A stretch of DNA of 5,445 nt from assembly GCA_000432995.1 (NCBI GenBank), contig HF972618.1:20034-25478 (forward strand), given 5' to 3'. Below are positions 1 through 5,201 of the stretch, piece after piece. Source of the DNA: Clostridium sp. CAG:1013 (lineage in GTDB: Bacteria; Bacillota; Clostridia; Oscillospirales; Acutalibacteraceae). The stretch's first letter is position 1. Every line of letters starts with the position of its first letter. Below the pieces are notes generated by a model. The model ran no database searches, was not told where the DNA came from, and saw nothing but the letters and a program-made list of their open reading frames with translations. Both the position numbers and the translations under genes were made by a program.

Positions 1-1
1 A

Positions 2-1768
2 GATGATTTCCGCTTGAAACAGGTGGCTCGAGCCTACACTTCTTACCAGCGCCGTCTGGCGGACGCCGATGCTATGGACTTCGACGATTTGATCGTCAAC
101 ACGGTGAAGCTGTTCAAAAACTGCCCCGATGTGCTGGAGTACTACCAGAACCGCTTCCGCTACCTGATGGTGGACGAATACCAGGATACCAACCACGCCC
201 AGTATGAGTTCGTCAGTCTGCTGGCCCAGAAGAGCGGTAACCTGTGTGTGGTGGGCGACGACGACCAGAGTATTTATAAATTCCGGGGAGCTACCATTGA
301 GAACATCCTTCACTTCGAGGAGGATTTTCCCGGGGCAAAAGTAGTGCGTTTGGAGCAGAATTACCGCTCTACCCAGAATATTCTGGATGCAGCCAATGCG
401 GTGATTGCCAACAACACCGAGCGGAAGGGCAAGACCCTGTGGACCGCCGCTGGACCAGGGAAGAAGATCGGCCTGCACCTGGCGGACAACGAGCAGGACG
501 AGGCTGACCGGATTGCCCGGATCATTTTGGAAGGCGTGGCCAAAGGACGGAAATTCTCCGACCACGCAGTGTTGTACCGGATGAACTCTCAGTCCCAGGC
601 TTTGGAAAGAATGTTTGCCAAGCAGGGTATCCCCCACAGGATCATTGGTGGCACCCGTTTCTTTGACCGGAAGGAAGTCCGGGATATGATCGCTTATTTG
701 AGCGTTATCAACAACCCCTCTGATGAGATCCGTCTGCGCCGCATCGTGAACGTGCCCCGGCGGGGCATCGGTGAGCGGACTGTAGACCTTGCTTCCCAGA
801 TTGGCCAGCAGGTGGGAGAGACACTGCTGGAAGTGTTCACCCACCCCAAGGATTACCCGTCCATCTCCCGGGCGGCGGGGAAGATCGCTCCCTTTGTGGA
901 GATGATGCAGGAGTTCATCCAGAAGAATCAGGAAGGGGAGCTGCTCCCCAGTGAACTGTACGGGGAACTGCTGGAGCGTCTCCAGTATGAGGAGTTCCTC
1001 CGCCAGGACGAGCCAGACAAAGCGGAAGAGCGGATCGAGAACGTCCAGGAACTTTCCTCCATGCTTCGCCGGTACGAGGAAGAAGCGGGGGAAGAGGCTT
1101 CTCTGTCCGGGTTCTTGGAGGAAGTGTCCCTGTTTACCGATATCGACAATTACGACGAGGATGCCGATTCCGTGGTGCTGATGACCGTTCACTCTGCCAA
1201 GGGCCTGGAATTCCCTGTGGTGTTCCTGCCTGGTTGGGAAGAAGGGGTGTTTCCCGGCATGGCAGTGCTGTACGATCCCGAGCAGGTGGAGGAGGAACGG
1301 CGTCTGGCCTACGTGGCCATCACCCGTGCCCGGGAGGAGCTGTACCTGTACCACGCGGAAAGCCGGATGATTTTCGGTACTACCAGCCGCAACCGGCTGT
1401 CCCGATTTGCCGGGGAGATTCCGGATGAGCTGCTGGAGCGCACTCGCTCTCACGATTGGAGCCGTCCCTCTGTGGGGTCCATGCCCGCTTTCGGAAACCG
1501 CCCTGCCCAGCGTCCTGGCACGCCTGGAGCTGCTCAGCCTGGCGCGGCCAAGCCTGGGACTGCTAAGCCTTTGTTTACGCCTCATCCTGTGAAGCCTGCC
1601 CCGGCAGGGACTTATCGGGCGGGGGATACCGTGTCCCACAAGACTTTCGGTCAGGGGATGATCCTCTCCGCCACACCCATGGCCAATGATACCCTGTTGG
1701 AGATCGCCTTTGAGAAGGTAGGGACGAAAAAACTGTTCGCCAATTTTGCTCGGCTGCAAAAGCTGTAA
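2..1768 (+). CDS. pcrA: ATP-dependent DNA helicase PcrA/UvrD, 5' end outside window
   Basis: Superfamily 1A 3'-5' DNA helicase used in nucleotide excision repair, clearance of recombination intermediates and transcription-linked repair. The frame is open from the left edge, so the start and the Walker A part of domain 1A are missing: 588 codons are visible, against about 720-750 in the family. Visible motifs are Walker B/motif II DEYQD (173-187), motif III GDDDQSIYKFRGA (254-292), motif IV QNYRST (356-373), motif V TVHSAKGLEF (1184-1213) and motif VI RRLAYVAITRAR (1298-1333). A Pro/Ala/Gly-rich linker (about 1460-1608) follows. The C-terminal segment (about 1610-1765, GDTVSHKTFGQGMI...) is the Tudor-like domain known in PcrA to contact RNA polymerase; it distinguishes PcrA from many other UvrD-like helicases. 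The TTG at 14 is internal, not a start. Stop TAA at 1766-1768. A zinc-ribbon gene follows after 27 nt without a terminator. Confidence 0.96.
   Translation, partial: DDFRLKQVARAYTSYQRRLADADAMDFDDLIVNTVKLFKNCPDVLEYYQNRFRYLMVDEYQDTNHAQYEFVSLLAQKSGNLCVVGDDDQSIYKFRGATIENILHFEEDFPGAKVVRLEQNYRSTQNILDAANAVIANNTERKGKTLWTAAGPGKKIGLHLADNEQDEADRIARIILEGVAKGRKFSDHAVLYRMNSQSQALERMFAKQGIPHRIIGGTRFFDRKEVRDMIAYLSVINNPSDEIRLRRIVNVPRRGIGERTVDLASQIGQQVGETLLEVFTHPKDYPSISRAAGKIAPFVEMMQEFIQKNQEGELLPSELYGELLERLQYEEFLRQDEPDKAEERIENVQELSSMLRRYEEEAGEEASLSGFLEEVSLFTDIDNYDEDADSVVLMTVHSAKGLEFPVVFLPGWEEGVFPGMAVLYDPEQVEEERRLAYVAITRAREELYLYHAESRMIFGTTSRNRLSRFAGEIPDELLERTRSHDWSRPSVGSMPAFGNRPAQRPGTPGAAQPGAAKPGTAKPLFTPHPVKPAPAGTYRAGDTVSHKTFGQGMILSATPMANDTLLEIAFEKVGTKKLFANFARLQKL
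1523..1567 (+). repeat. Three tandem 15-bp units encoding PGAAQ/PGAAK/PGTAK in the PcrA linker
   Basis: Three in-phase, head-to-tail 15-bp units (1523-1537, 1538-1552, 1553-1567) encode PGAAQ, PGAAK and PGTAK, with a partial degenerate unit (PGT) just before at 1514. The units differ mostly at third positions, so the array is not brand new. They lie in the disordered linker between the helicase core and the Tudor domain. Unit number could vary between strains and change the linker length without breaking the frame. Confidence 0.75.
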
Positions 1769-1795
1769 ATTATTTTAGGAAGGGAGCGTGCCGTC

Positions 1796-2227
1796 ATGAA
1801 ACAATGCCCGACTTGTGGATTGTATGTCCAGGATCAAGCCGCGTTCTGCCCCCGATGCGGAGCGGACATGACTCATGTGCCCCAGATTCCACCTCAGGCT
1901 ATGCCTCAGAATCCCATGCCGTTGTCACCGCCGCCCCAGGGACCAGCCTTTATTCCACCCCAGATTCCCGTGCGCCGGCCCTTCACCTGGGCAGACGTGA
2001 GCACCTTTTTGGGGTTCTGCGCGTCCATCGTGGGATATTTTGGCGCCAGTCTGCTGTTTTTTCCTTTAGGAATCGTGGCCTCGGTGCTGGGATTTAAGGG
2101 AGAGCGTGCCAAAGGATTGGCAGTGGCGGGAATCGTTATCGCCACTCTGGGGCTTCTCCTGAAACTGATGACCATCCTGGAGCTGACGGAATTTCTACCC
2201 TGGTGGTTTACCAGCGGGGTGTGGTAA
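1796..2227 (+). CDS. Small zinc-ribbon membrane protein, DUF4190-like C-terminus
   Basis: 143 residues, function not known. Residues 4-7 (CPTC) and 18-21 (CPRC) form a compact N-terminal zinc ribbon of the CxxC-x10-CxxC type. Residues 29-62 are a proline-rich linker (many PP and QxP steps). Two hydrophobic stretches follow, about 68-99 and 107-128, joined by a short charged loop (KGERAK). The order FPLGIVASVLGF-loop-GLAVAGIVIATLGLLL resembles DUF4190-type small membrane domains, in which two helices are joined by a basic turn. It is likely an inner-membrane protein with a cytoplasmic zinc ribbon. The start is ATG with Shine-Dalgarno AGGAAGGGAG at 1777-1786, 9 nt upstream. It lies 27 nt after pcrA and could be cotranscribed. 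No enzymatic motif is visible; sensing or scaffolding would be a guess. Confidence 0.85.
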   Translation: MKQCPTCGLYVQDQAAFCPRCGADMTHVPQIPPQAMPQNPMPLSPPPQGPAFIPPQIPVRRPFTWADVSTFLGFCASIVGYFGASLLFFPLGIVASVLGFKGERAKGLAVAGIVIATLGLLLKLMTILELTEFLPWWFTSGVW

Positions 2228-2234
2228 AAAACGC

Positions 2235-2260
2235 ACCAAATCCTTTTGGGTTCATACAAT
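2235..2260 (+). promoter_or_regulatory. Possible mother-cell sporulation promoter (sigma-K/sigma-E type)
   Basis: CATACAAT at 2253-2260 matches the -10 element of sigma-K promoters (CATAnnnT) and of sigma-E promoters (CATACA-T). An AC dinucleotide at 2235-2236, within GCACC, lies 16 nt upstream, the sigma-K -35 arrangement; no sigma-E -35 is evident. Transcription would start near 2267, inside the loop of the inverted repeat at 2241-2283. The resulting mRNA would lack the left arm and leave the ribosome binding site of the cysteine-rich gene open. The elements are short and could occur by chance. Confidence 0.35.
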
Positions 2261-2283
2261 GGGAAGGAGAAACCCCAAAAGGA
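2241..2283 (+). promoter_or_regulatory. Inverted repeat that would sequester the Shine-Dalgarno of the cysteine-rich gene
   Basis: TCCTTTTGGG (2241-2250) and CCCAAAAGGA (2274-2283) are perfect 10-bp complements. Two more pairs (TT 2251-2252 with AA 2271-2272) form across a single bulged C, leaving an 18-nt loop. The right arm contains the AGGA of the Shine-Dalgarno AGGAGG (2280-2285), whose gene starts at 2293. In a read-through transcript from pcrA or the zinc-ribbon gene, this stem should mask the ribosome binding site. No U-tract follows, so it is not an intrinsic terminator on this strand. It could instead be a DNA operator. Confidence 0.6.
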
Positions 2284-2292
2284 GGAGATCAC

Positions 2293-3087
2293 ATGGCCGA
2301 AAAGGAATGTGTACCCGACTACGATTGCCGGGACTATTTCAAAGAGGCTGTCTGCATCGACGCGCAGCGCGTGTACGATTCCTGCAGCGATAAGGACTGC
2401 CTGGAGGACATACGGGTGTTGTTCCCGGCGGCGCGTCAGCCCCTGGTGGACAGCGCCACAAACGTGCGAGTACGGGACGTAAGCGTCATCACCGTCTACA
2501 TCGATTTGCAGCCCATTCCCTTTAACAAGGGCTTCTATTCGGTGGATATGACCTTTTTCTTCGACGTGTCCTTGGATCTGTTTGGAGGAACGGCTTCCTG
2601 CCCGGTGCCCATCAACGGTGTGGCCATCTTCAACAAGAAGGTGGTCCTCTACGGCAGCGAAGGTAACGTGAAGCTGTTCTCTTCCGGCTGCTCCATGGAG
2701 GAGCTTCAGGTGGAGGATACCCGGGTCATGCCTAAGGCTACGGTCCAGGTGGCTCAGCCCGTGGCTCTTTCTGCTCGACTCTGCGAGTACCCTGCCTGCG
2801 GCTGCGAATCCTACTGCCGCATCCCGGAGAGCATCTGCCAGCGCTACGGCGGCGACTTCGACGCCTGTGGCCAGAAGAACGCGGTCTATGTCACCATTGG
2901 CCTGTTCATCATCGTGCAGATTGTCCGCAATGTCCAGATGCTGATTCCCGCGTACGATTTCTGCATTCCGGAAAAAGAGTGCGTGGCTTCCAGCGACAAC
3001 CCCTGTGAGCTGTTCCGCAGCATTGAATTCCCCACCAGCGAGTTCTTCCCGCCCAAGGCAACCGACCCGGGCAACTGCTGCAAATAA
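2293..3087 (+). CDS. Cysteine-rich protein of unknown function, clostridial type
   Basis: 264 residues. The start at 2293 is chosen because AGGAGG (2280-2285) lies 7 nt upstream; an open frame back to 2203 only overlaps the previous gene and has no such site. There are 18 cysteines, in an N-terminal group (6, 12, 21, 31, 36), single ones at 103 and 133, a dense cluster (164, 169, 171, 175, 182, 192) and a C-terminal set (224, 230, 238, 262, 263), ending in CCK. The middle (about 55-160) is cysteine-poor and reads as alternating beta strands, with a conserved-looking stretch around PFNKGFYSVDMTFFF (76-90) and VVLYGSEGNVK (117-127). EKECV occurs near both ends (3-7 and 227-231). There is no signal peptide or clear transmembrane helix. 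I recall similar uncharacterised proteins in clostridia but cannot name the family. The cysteines and the possible sporulation promoter would suit a spore-layer or metal-binding protein; this is inference. Confidence 0.88.
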   Translation: MAEKECVPDYDCRDYFKEAVCIDAQRVYDSCSDKDCLEDIRVLFPAARQPLVDSATNVRVRDVSVITVYIDLQPIPFNKGFYSVDMTFFFDVSLDLFGGTASCPVPINGVAIFNKKVVLYGSEGNVKLFSSGCSMEELQVEDTRVMPKATVQVAQPVALSARLCEYPACGCESYCRIPESICQRYGGDFDACGQKNAVYVTIGLFIIVQIVRNVQMLIPAYDFCIPEKECVASSDNPCELFRSIEFPTSEFFPPKATDPGNCCK

Positions 3088-3137
3088 GCCGGTCACAACA
3101 AAAGGGGATGGGGAACGAGACACCCCTACGGCTTTTT
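3087..3137 (+). terminator. Weak terminator-like fold just after the cysteine-rich gene
   Basis: AGCCG (3087-3091) can pair with CGGCT (3129-3133), and AGGGG (3103-3107) with CCCCT (3123-3127); TTTTT begins at 3133. The large asymmetric internal loop makes the fold doubtful. The stem at 3162-3193 is far better, so this is at most an auxiliary element. Confidence 0.2.
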
Positions 3138-3161
3138 CGGAATAAGAGAGAACTCTCGGAG

Positions 3162-3193
3162 AGGCTTCCGTCTTTGGGCGGAGGCCTTTCTTT
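3162..3193 (+). terminator. Intrinsic terminator ending the pcrA/zinc-ribbon/cysteine-rich block
   Basis: An 11-bp stem, AGGCTTCCGTC (3162-3172) with GGCGGAGGCCT (3177-3187), including two G-T wobbles, closes a TTTG loop and is followed by TTCTTT. It separates the left block from the MarR promoter that begins at 3202. Confidence 0.85.
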
Positions 3194-3201
3194 ATTCCCC
3201 A

Positions 3202-3230
3202 TTGACAAACGCTGGAAAAAGAGGTATACT
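3202..3230 (+). promoter_or_regulatory. Sigma-A promoter of the MarR gene
   Basis: TTGACA (3202-3207) is a perfect -35 box. TATACT (3225-3230) is a -10 box with one difference from consensus, at the ideal 17-bp spacing. The start of transcription is expected near 3237, giving a leader of under 30 nt. The downstream edge of the -10 box is shared with the operator palindrome. Confidence 0.9.
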
Positions 3231-3246
3231 GTTAGCAGCCTAACAG
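3229..3246 (+). promoter_or_regulatory. Operator palindrome of the MarR gene (copy 1)
   Basis: CTGTTAG (3229-3235), spacer CAGC, CTAACAG (3240-3246): a perfect 7-bp inverted repeat. It overlaps the end of the -10 box and the expected transcription start, the usual place for an autorepressing dimeric winged-helix regulator. The core TGTTAG-N4-CTAACA is repeated at 4169-4184. Confidence 0.85.
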
Positions 3247-3264
3247 TTCGGGGAGGGAACTTTT

Positions 3265-3699
3265 GTGGAATATAGGGAAGATATAGGGTTCCAAATTCGC
3301 ACCCTGTCCCATCTGGTAAAACGGGTGGTGGATCAAACAGCGTTTTCGGGGGAAGAGCTTCATCCCACCGGAGTCCAGGGATGGATTATCGGATATCTGT
3401 ATAATCACCGGCATCAGGAGGTGTTCCAGCGGGATATTCAGGAGCAGTTTTCCATCCGCCGGTCTACTGTGACGGGCATTTTGCAGCTGATGGAGAAAAA
3501 CGGCCTTGTTACGCGCAGTTCTGTGGAGCAGGACGCTCGTTTGAAAAAGCTGGAACTGACGCAGAAAGGCATCGAGCTGCACGAGCGAGTGGAGCGGAGC
3601 ATCCGGCAAGTGGAGGATAGGATCTCCAACTGTTTGACGCCAGAGGAGAAAGAGGAATTTATCCGCCTGTGCGAAAAGATCCGGGAAAACCTGCAATAA
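3265..3699 (+). CDS. MarR-family transcriptional regulator
   Basis: 144 residues, normal for the family; dimeric winged-helix DNA-binding repressor, often ligand-responsive. The helix-turn-helix spans about residues 53-80 (FQRDIQEQFSIRRSTVTGIL then LMEKNGLV). The wing is about 82-99 with the typical D-x-R (D90, R92) and LT ending (98-99). The flanking helices (about 6-30 and 104-143) form the dimer interface. The start is GTG at 3265, with GGGGAGGG (3250-3257) 7 nt upstream and no competing ATG nearby. Transcription comes from the consensus promoter at 3202-3230, with a palindromic operator across its start, so autorepression is likely. I recall this subtype commonly preceding ABC multidrug exporter genes in clostridia. 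Here it is followed only by a terminator, so it is an orphan regulator unless its targets lie elsewhere. The ligand is not predictable. Confidence 0.94.
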   Translation: MEYREDIGFQIRTLSHLVKRVVDQTAFSGEELHPTGVQGWIIGYLYNHRHQEVFQRDIQEQFSIRRSTVTGILQLMEKNGLVTRSSVEQDARLKKLELTQKGIELHERVERSIRQVEDRISNCLTPEEKEEFIRLCEKIRENLQ

Positions 3700-3734
3700 G
3701 CGGGCTTTTCCAGAGGATCATTTTAAAACGAGAC

Positions 3735-3776
3735 ATAAAAATGCCCGGCGCTGTTTCAAGCGTCGGGTATTTTGTT
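3735..3776. terminator. Bidirectional terminator between the convergent MarR and HEAT-repeat genes
   Basis: ATGCCCGGCGCT (3741-3752) pairs with AGCGTCGGGTAT (3759-3770), a 12-bp stem with two wobbles and the loop GTTTCA. TTTGTT follows on the + strand, and AAAA at 3737-3740 gives a U-tract for the opposite strand. The position between the two stop codons fits a shared terminator. Confidence 0.88.
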
Positions 3777-3785
3777 ATGGAAAAA

Positions 3786-4115
3786 TCAGTCGGTGCCGTT
3801 CAGGCTGGAGATGGCCTTTTTCAAAGAGGCGATGACGGTGGGATCCTTTTCACGCTCCAAATAATAGCGCAGGTGGGCGCTGGCGTGTTCGTTTTTCATT
3901 TCTCCCAGGGCCTCGGCGGCAGCGGCGCGGACTTTGGGATCGCTGTCGGTGAGCATATCGGGGACCATTGCGTTGAAGGAATCGTCCTTGCCGATCTTGC
4001 CCATGCCGGCAATGGCAGCCAGCTTTACTTCCTCGTCCTTGTCACCGGCCAGCTTAATAAGGACGTTTTCTTTTCCTTTGGCGATTGCTTTTTCTACCTT
4101 TTCCAGCTTGCTCAT
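3786..4115 (-). CDS. Small HEAT-repeat protein
   Basis: 109 residues built almost entirely of short alpha-helical HEAT (PBS-lyase-like) repeats. Unit 1 is about residues 17-46 (DKDEEVKLAAIAGMGKIGKDD), unit 2 about 48-79 (DSDPKVRAAAAEALGEMKNE), and unit 3 about 80-105 (KDPTVIASLKKAISSL). Each has the recurring D-x-V-x-x-A-A-x-x-L/M-G pattern. Such solenoids bind other proteins and have no activity of their own, so the role is probably adaptor or sensor, partner unknown. There is no signal peptide or membrane segment; it is cytosolic. The start is ATG at 4113-4115, with AGGAGGT (4126-4132 on the minus strand) about 10 nt upstream. The upstream region carries a palindrome matching the MarR operator and a second similar one, so MarR control is likely. 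It is transcribed convergently with the MarR gene. Confidence 0.9.
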   Translation of the reverse strand: MSKLEKVEKAIAKGKENVLIKLAGDKDEEVKLAAIAGMGKIGKDDSFNAMVPDMLTDSDPKVRAAAAEALGEMKNEHASAHLRYYLEREKDPTVIASLKKAISSLNGTD

Positions 4116-4167
4116 GGTATGTAAGACCTCCTGTATTTTGAGAACAAACCAAGGGGAATAGCCCTTC

Positions 4168-4185
4168 TTGTTAGTTTGCTAACAA
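4168..4185 (-). promoter_or_regulatory. Second copy of the MarR-type operator, upstream of the HEAT-repeat gene
   Basis: TTGTTAG (4168-4174), spacer TTTG, CTAACAA (4179-4185): a perfect 7-bp inverted repeat with the same 7-4-7 layout and the same TGTTAG-N4-CTAACA core as the operator at 3229-3246. It lies 52 bp upstream of the HEAT-repeat start codon. If the promoter at 4212-4240 is used, it sits about 20-37 nt into the transcript, where a bound repressor would act as a roadblock. Confidence 0.75.
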
Positions 4186-4211
4186 ACAGTGTAACTCCGC
4201 AGTTTTACCAA

Positions 4212-4240
4212 ATTATTGTTCAAACATGAACAAATCGTAA
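4212..4240 (-). promoter_or_regulatory. Candidate promoter of the HEAT-repeat gene
   Basis: Read on the minus strand, TTACGA (4240-4235) and AATAAT (4217-4212) are separated by 17 bp. Each box is imperfect. It lies in an AT-rich patch, and a palindrome nearly fills the spacer, which is the geometry expected of a repressible promoter. Start of transcription would be near 4205. Confidence 0.4.
4216..4233 (-). promoter_or_regulatory. Third palindrome with the same 7-4-7 architecture, inside the candidate promoter
   Basis: TTGTTCA (4216-4222), spacer AACA, TGAACAA (4227-4233) is a perfect 7-bp inverted repeat. It shares the outer TTGTT/AACAA with the operator at 4168-4185 but has CA/TG in place of AG/CT at the inner positions. 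The two centres are 48 bp apart. It may be a weaker site for the same MarR protein or the site of another regulator. Confidence 0.55.
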
Positions 4241-4284
4241 ACTCTGTGAAGTTTCGCTAAAAAGGAGGAGAAACGGGCAAAGTT

Positions 4285-4836
4285 TTACGCAGGATTCTTT
4301 CCAAATACTTCTGTGTAAACAGCTCCTTGAGAGGTCAGCCGGGAACTCATCAGGCTTACCCGACCGCAGGAAACAAGAACCGGCAGAAGGGAAAAGTCCT
4401 CCTGCCGGGGCGTTTTGCCGGGAAAGCTCACTTTTCTGGCAAGGGTGATGTGGGGCAGGAACGGTTTTCTGTCCCAGGAGAAATTACGACGTTCCAGCTG
4501 AAAAGTCAGGTCCTCCTGCAGCTTGGTCAACTCCGGGCAGGGATCGGCACCCAGCCACCACAATTCCTTGTCCCCTTGGGGGAATTGCCCCACTTGGGAA
4601 AACCGCAGCGTCATGGGCACTGGGCAAAGGGCCTCCAGGACGTCTTGGGCCTCCTGAACCCGGGAGGAAGGGACTTCCCCCAGAAACGCCAGGGTCAGGT
4701 GGAGGTTTTCCACTGGGGGGTAATTCCCGGAAGGAGCGAAAGTTTTCAATCGCTCTTGGATTTCCACAATGGTTTGGGTGTCCTGTGGAGAAAAACGCAG
4801 GGCGAAAAACAGTCTCACAGGAGAGCGGCGGCCCAT
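4285..4836 (-). CDS. thpR: RNA 2',3'-cyclic phosphodiesterase, ThpR/LigT-like (2'-5' RNA ligase family)
   Basis: 183 residues, the normal size. Both hallmark HxTx motifs of the 2H phosphoesterase fold are present: HLTL at residues 46-49 and HITL at 129-132, about 80 residues apart as in the family. Members open 2',3'-cyclic phosphates on RNA ends and can join tRNA halves by a 2'-5' bond in vitro; the cellular role is unsettled. The ATG start (4834-4836) has AGAGG 4 nt upstream (4841-4845) and overlaps the preceding ArsC-like gene by 22 nt. A GTG at 4816-4818 would give a GTGA overlap with that gene's stop. It would also begin the protein at VRLFFAL, where family members usually begin (MRLF), but it has no Shine-Dalgarno. 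Either start implies translational coupling. The last gene of the leftward operon, it has no convincing terminator after it. Confidence 0.92.
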   Translation of the reverse strand: MGRRSPVRLFFALRFSPQDTQTIVEIQERLKTFAPSGNYPPVENLHLTLAFLGEVPSSRVQEAQDVLEALCPVPMTLRFSQVGQFPQGDKELWWLGADPCPELTKLQEDLTFQLERRNFSWDRKPFLPHITLARKVSFPGKTPRQEDFSLLPVLVSCGRVSLMSSRLTSQGAVYTEVFGKNPA

Positions 4837-5165
4837 TCCGCCTCTTTGAAGCCCACCAGTACCTTGCTTCCGGTCAACAGGATGGGTCGTTTTACCAGCA
4901 TACCGTCAGTTGCCAGCAAAGCGTATTGCTCTTCTTCCGTCATTGCGGGGAGTTTGTCTTTCAGTTCCAGAGCACGGTACTGCTGGCCGCTGGTGTTGAA
5001 AAAACGCTTTAAGGGCAGACCGCTCTGGCTGTGCCACTGGCGCAGTTCCTCCTCAGAGGGGTTCTGGGTCTTGATGTCCCGCACTTGATAGGTGAGACCG
5101 TGGGCATCCAGCCAGGCCTGGGCTTTTTTGCAGGTAGAGCATTTCGGGTAACAGACAAACAGCAT
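4815..5165 (-). CDS. ArsC/Spx-family thioredoxin-fold protein, probably not a classical arsenate reductase
   Basis: 116 residues, typical of the ArsC/Spx/YffB family. The N-terminal motif is YPKCSTCKKA: C9 aligns with the catalytic cysteine of glutaredoxin-linked ArsC, and C9/C12 form a CxxC as in Spx. KRPILLTG (92-99, cis-proline loop) and VGFKEAEW (104-111) follow. Of the three arginines that bind arsenate in plasmid R773 ArsC, one has a clear match (R93), one a possible match (R54), and the third is replaced by GF. That pattern is usual for YffB- and Spx-like members, which are redox proteins or regulators. RNA-polymerase binding as in Spx cannot be judged from the sequence alone. The start is ATG at 5163-5165 with AAGGAAGAA upstream. 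It lies 36 nt after the Fic gene and overlaps the ThpR-like gene. Confidence 0.88.
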   Translation of the reverse strand: MLFVCYPKCSTCKKAQAWLDAHGLTYQVRDIKTQNPSEEELRQWHSQSGLPLKRFFNTSGQQYRALELKDKLPAMTEEEQYALLATDGMLVKRPILLTGSKVLVGFKEAEWAAALL

Positions 5166-5201
5166 GTGAGTTCTTCCTTTCTACAACAGAAATAGTCTAT
5201 G

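Noticed and set aside
2203..2292. 30-residue N-terminal extension of the cysteine-rich protein
   Set aside because: It would overlap the end of the zinc-ribbon gene and read through the inverted repeat. The ATG at 2293 has an ideal AGGAGG 7 nt upstream.
1906..3123. Long minus-strand open frame of 405 codons opposite the zinc-ribbon and cysteine-rich genes
   Set aside because: It is antisense to two well-supported genes with good ribosome binding sites. Its translation is low-complexity in character without any recognisable domain, and it runs through terminator-like and promoter regions. It is a codon-bias shadow.
3669..4124. Plus-strand open frame of 151 codons across the MarR end and the HEAT-repeat gene
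   Set aside because: It passes through the bidirectional terminator and is antisense to a protein with clear HEAT repeats.
4174..4187. Alternative inverted repeat GTTTG-CTAA-CAAAC overlapping the second operator
   Set aside because: The 5-bp arms are shorter than those of the 7-bp palindrome at 4168-4185, which also matches the MarR operator. This repeat is a by-product of the overlapping sequence.
4258..4275. AAAGGAGGAGAAA on the plus strand, resembling a strong ribosome binding site
   Set aside because: No start codon with a credible open frame follows at a suitable distance. It lies just past the stop of the minus-strand ThpR-like gene and is probably a chance purine run.
4327..5088. Plus-strand open frame of 253 codons opposite the ThpR-like and ArsC-like genes
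   Set aside because: Those minus-strand genes have clear family motifs (two HxTx motifs, CxxC and KRPIL). The opposite frame has no recognisable domain and crosses the overlap of both genes.
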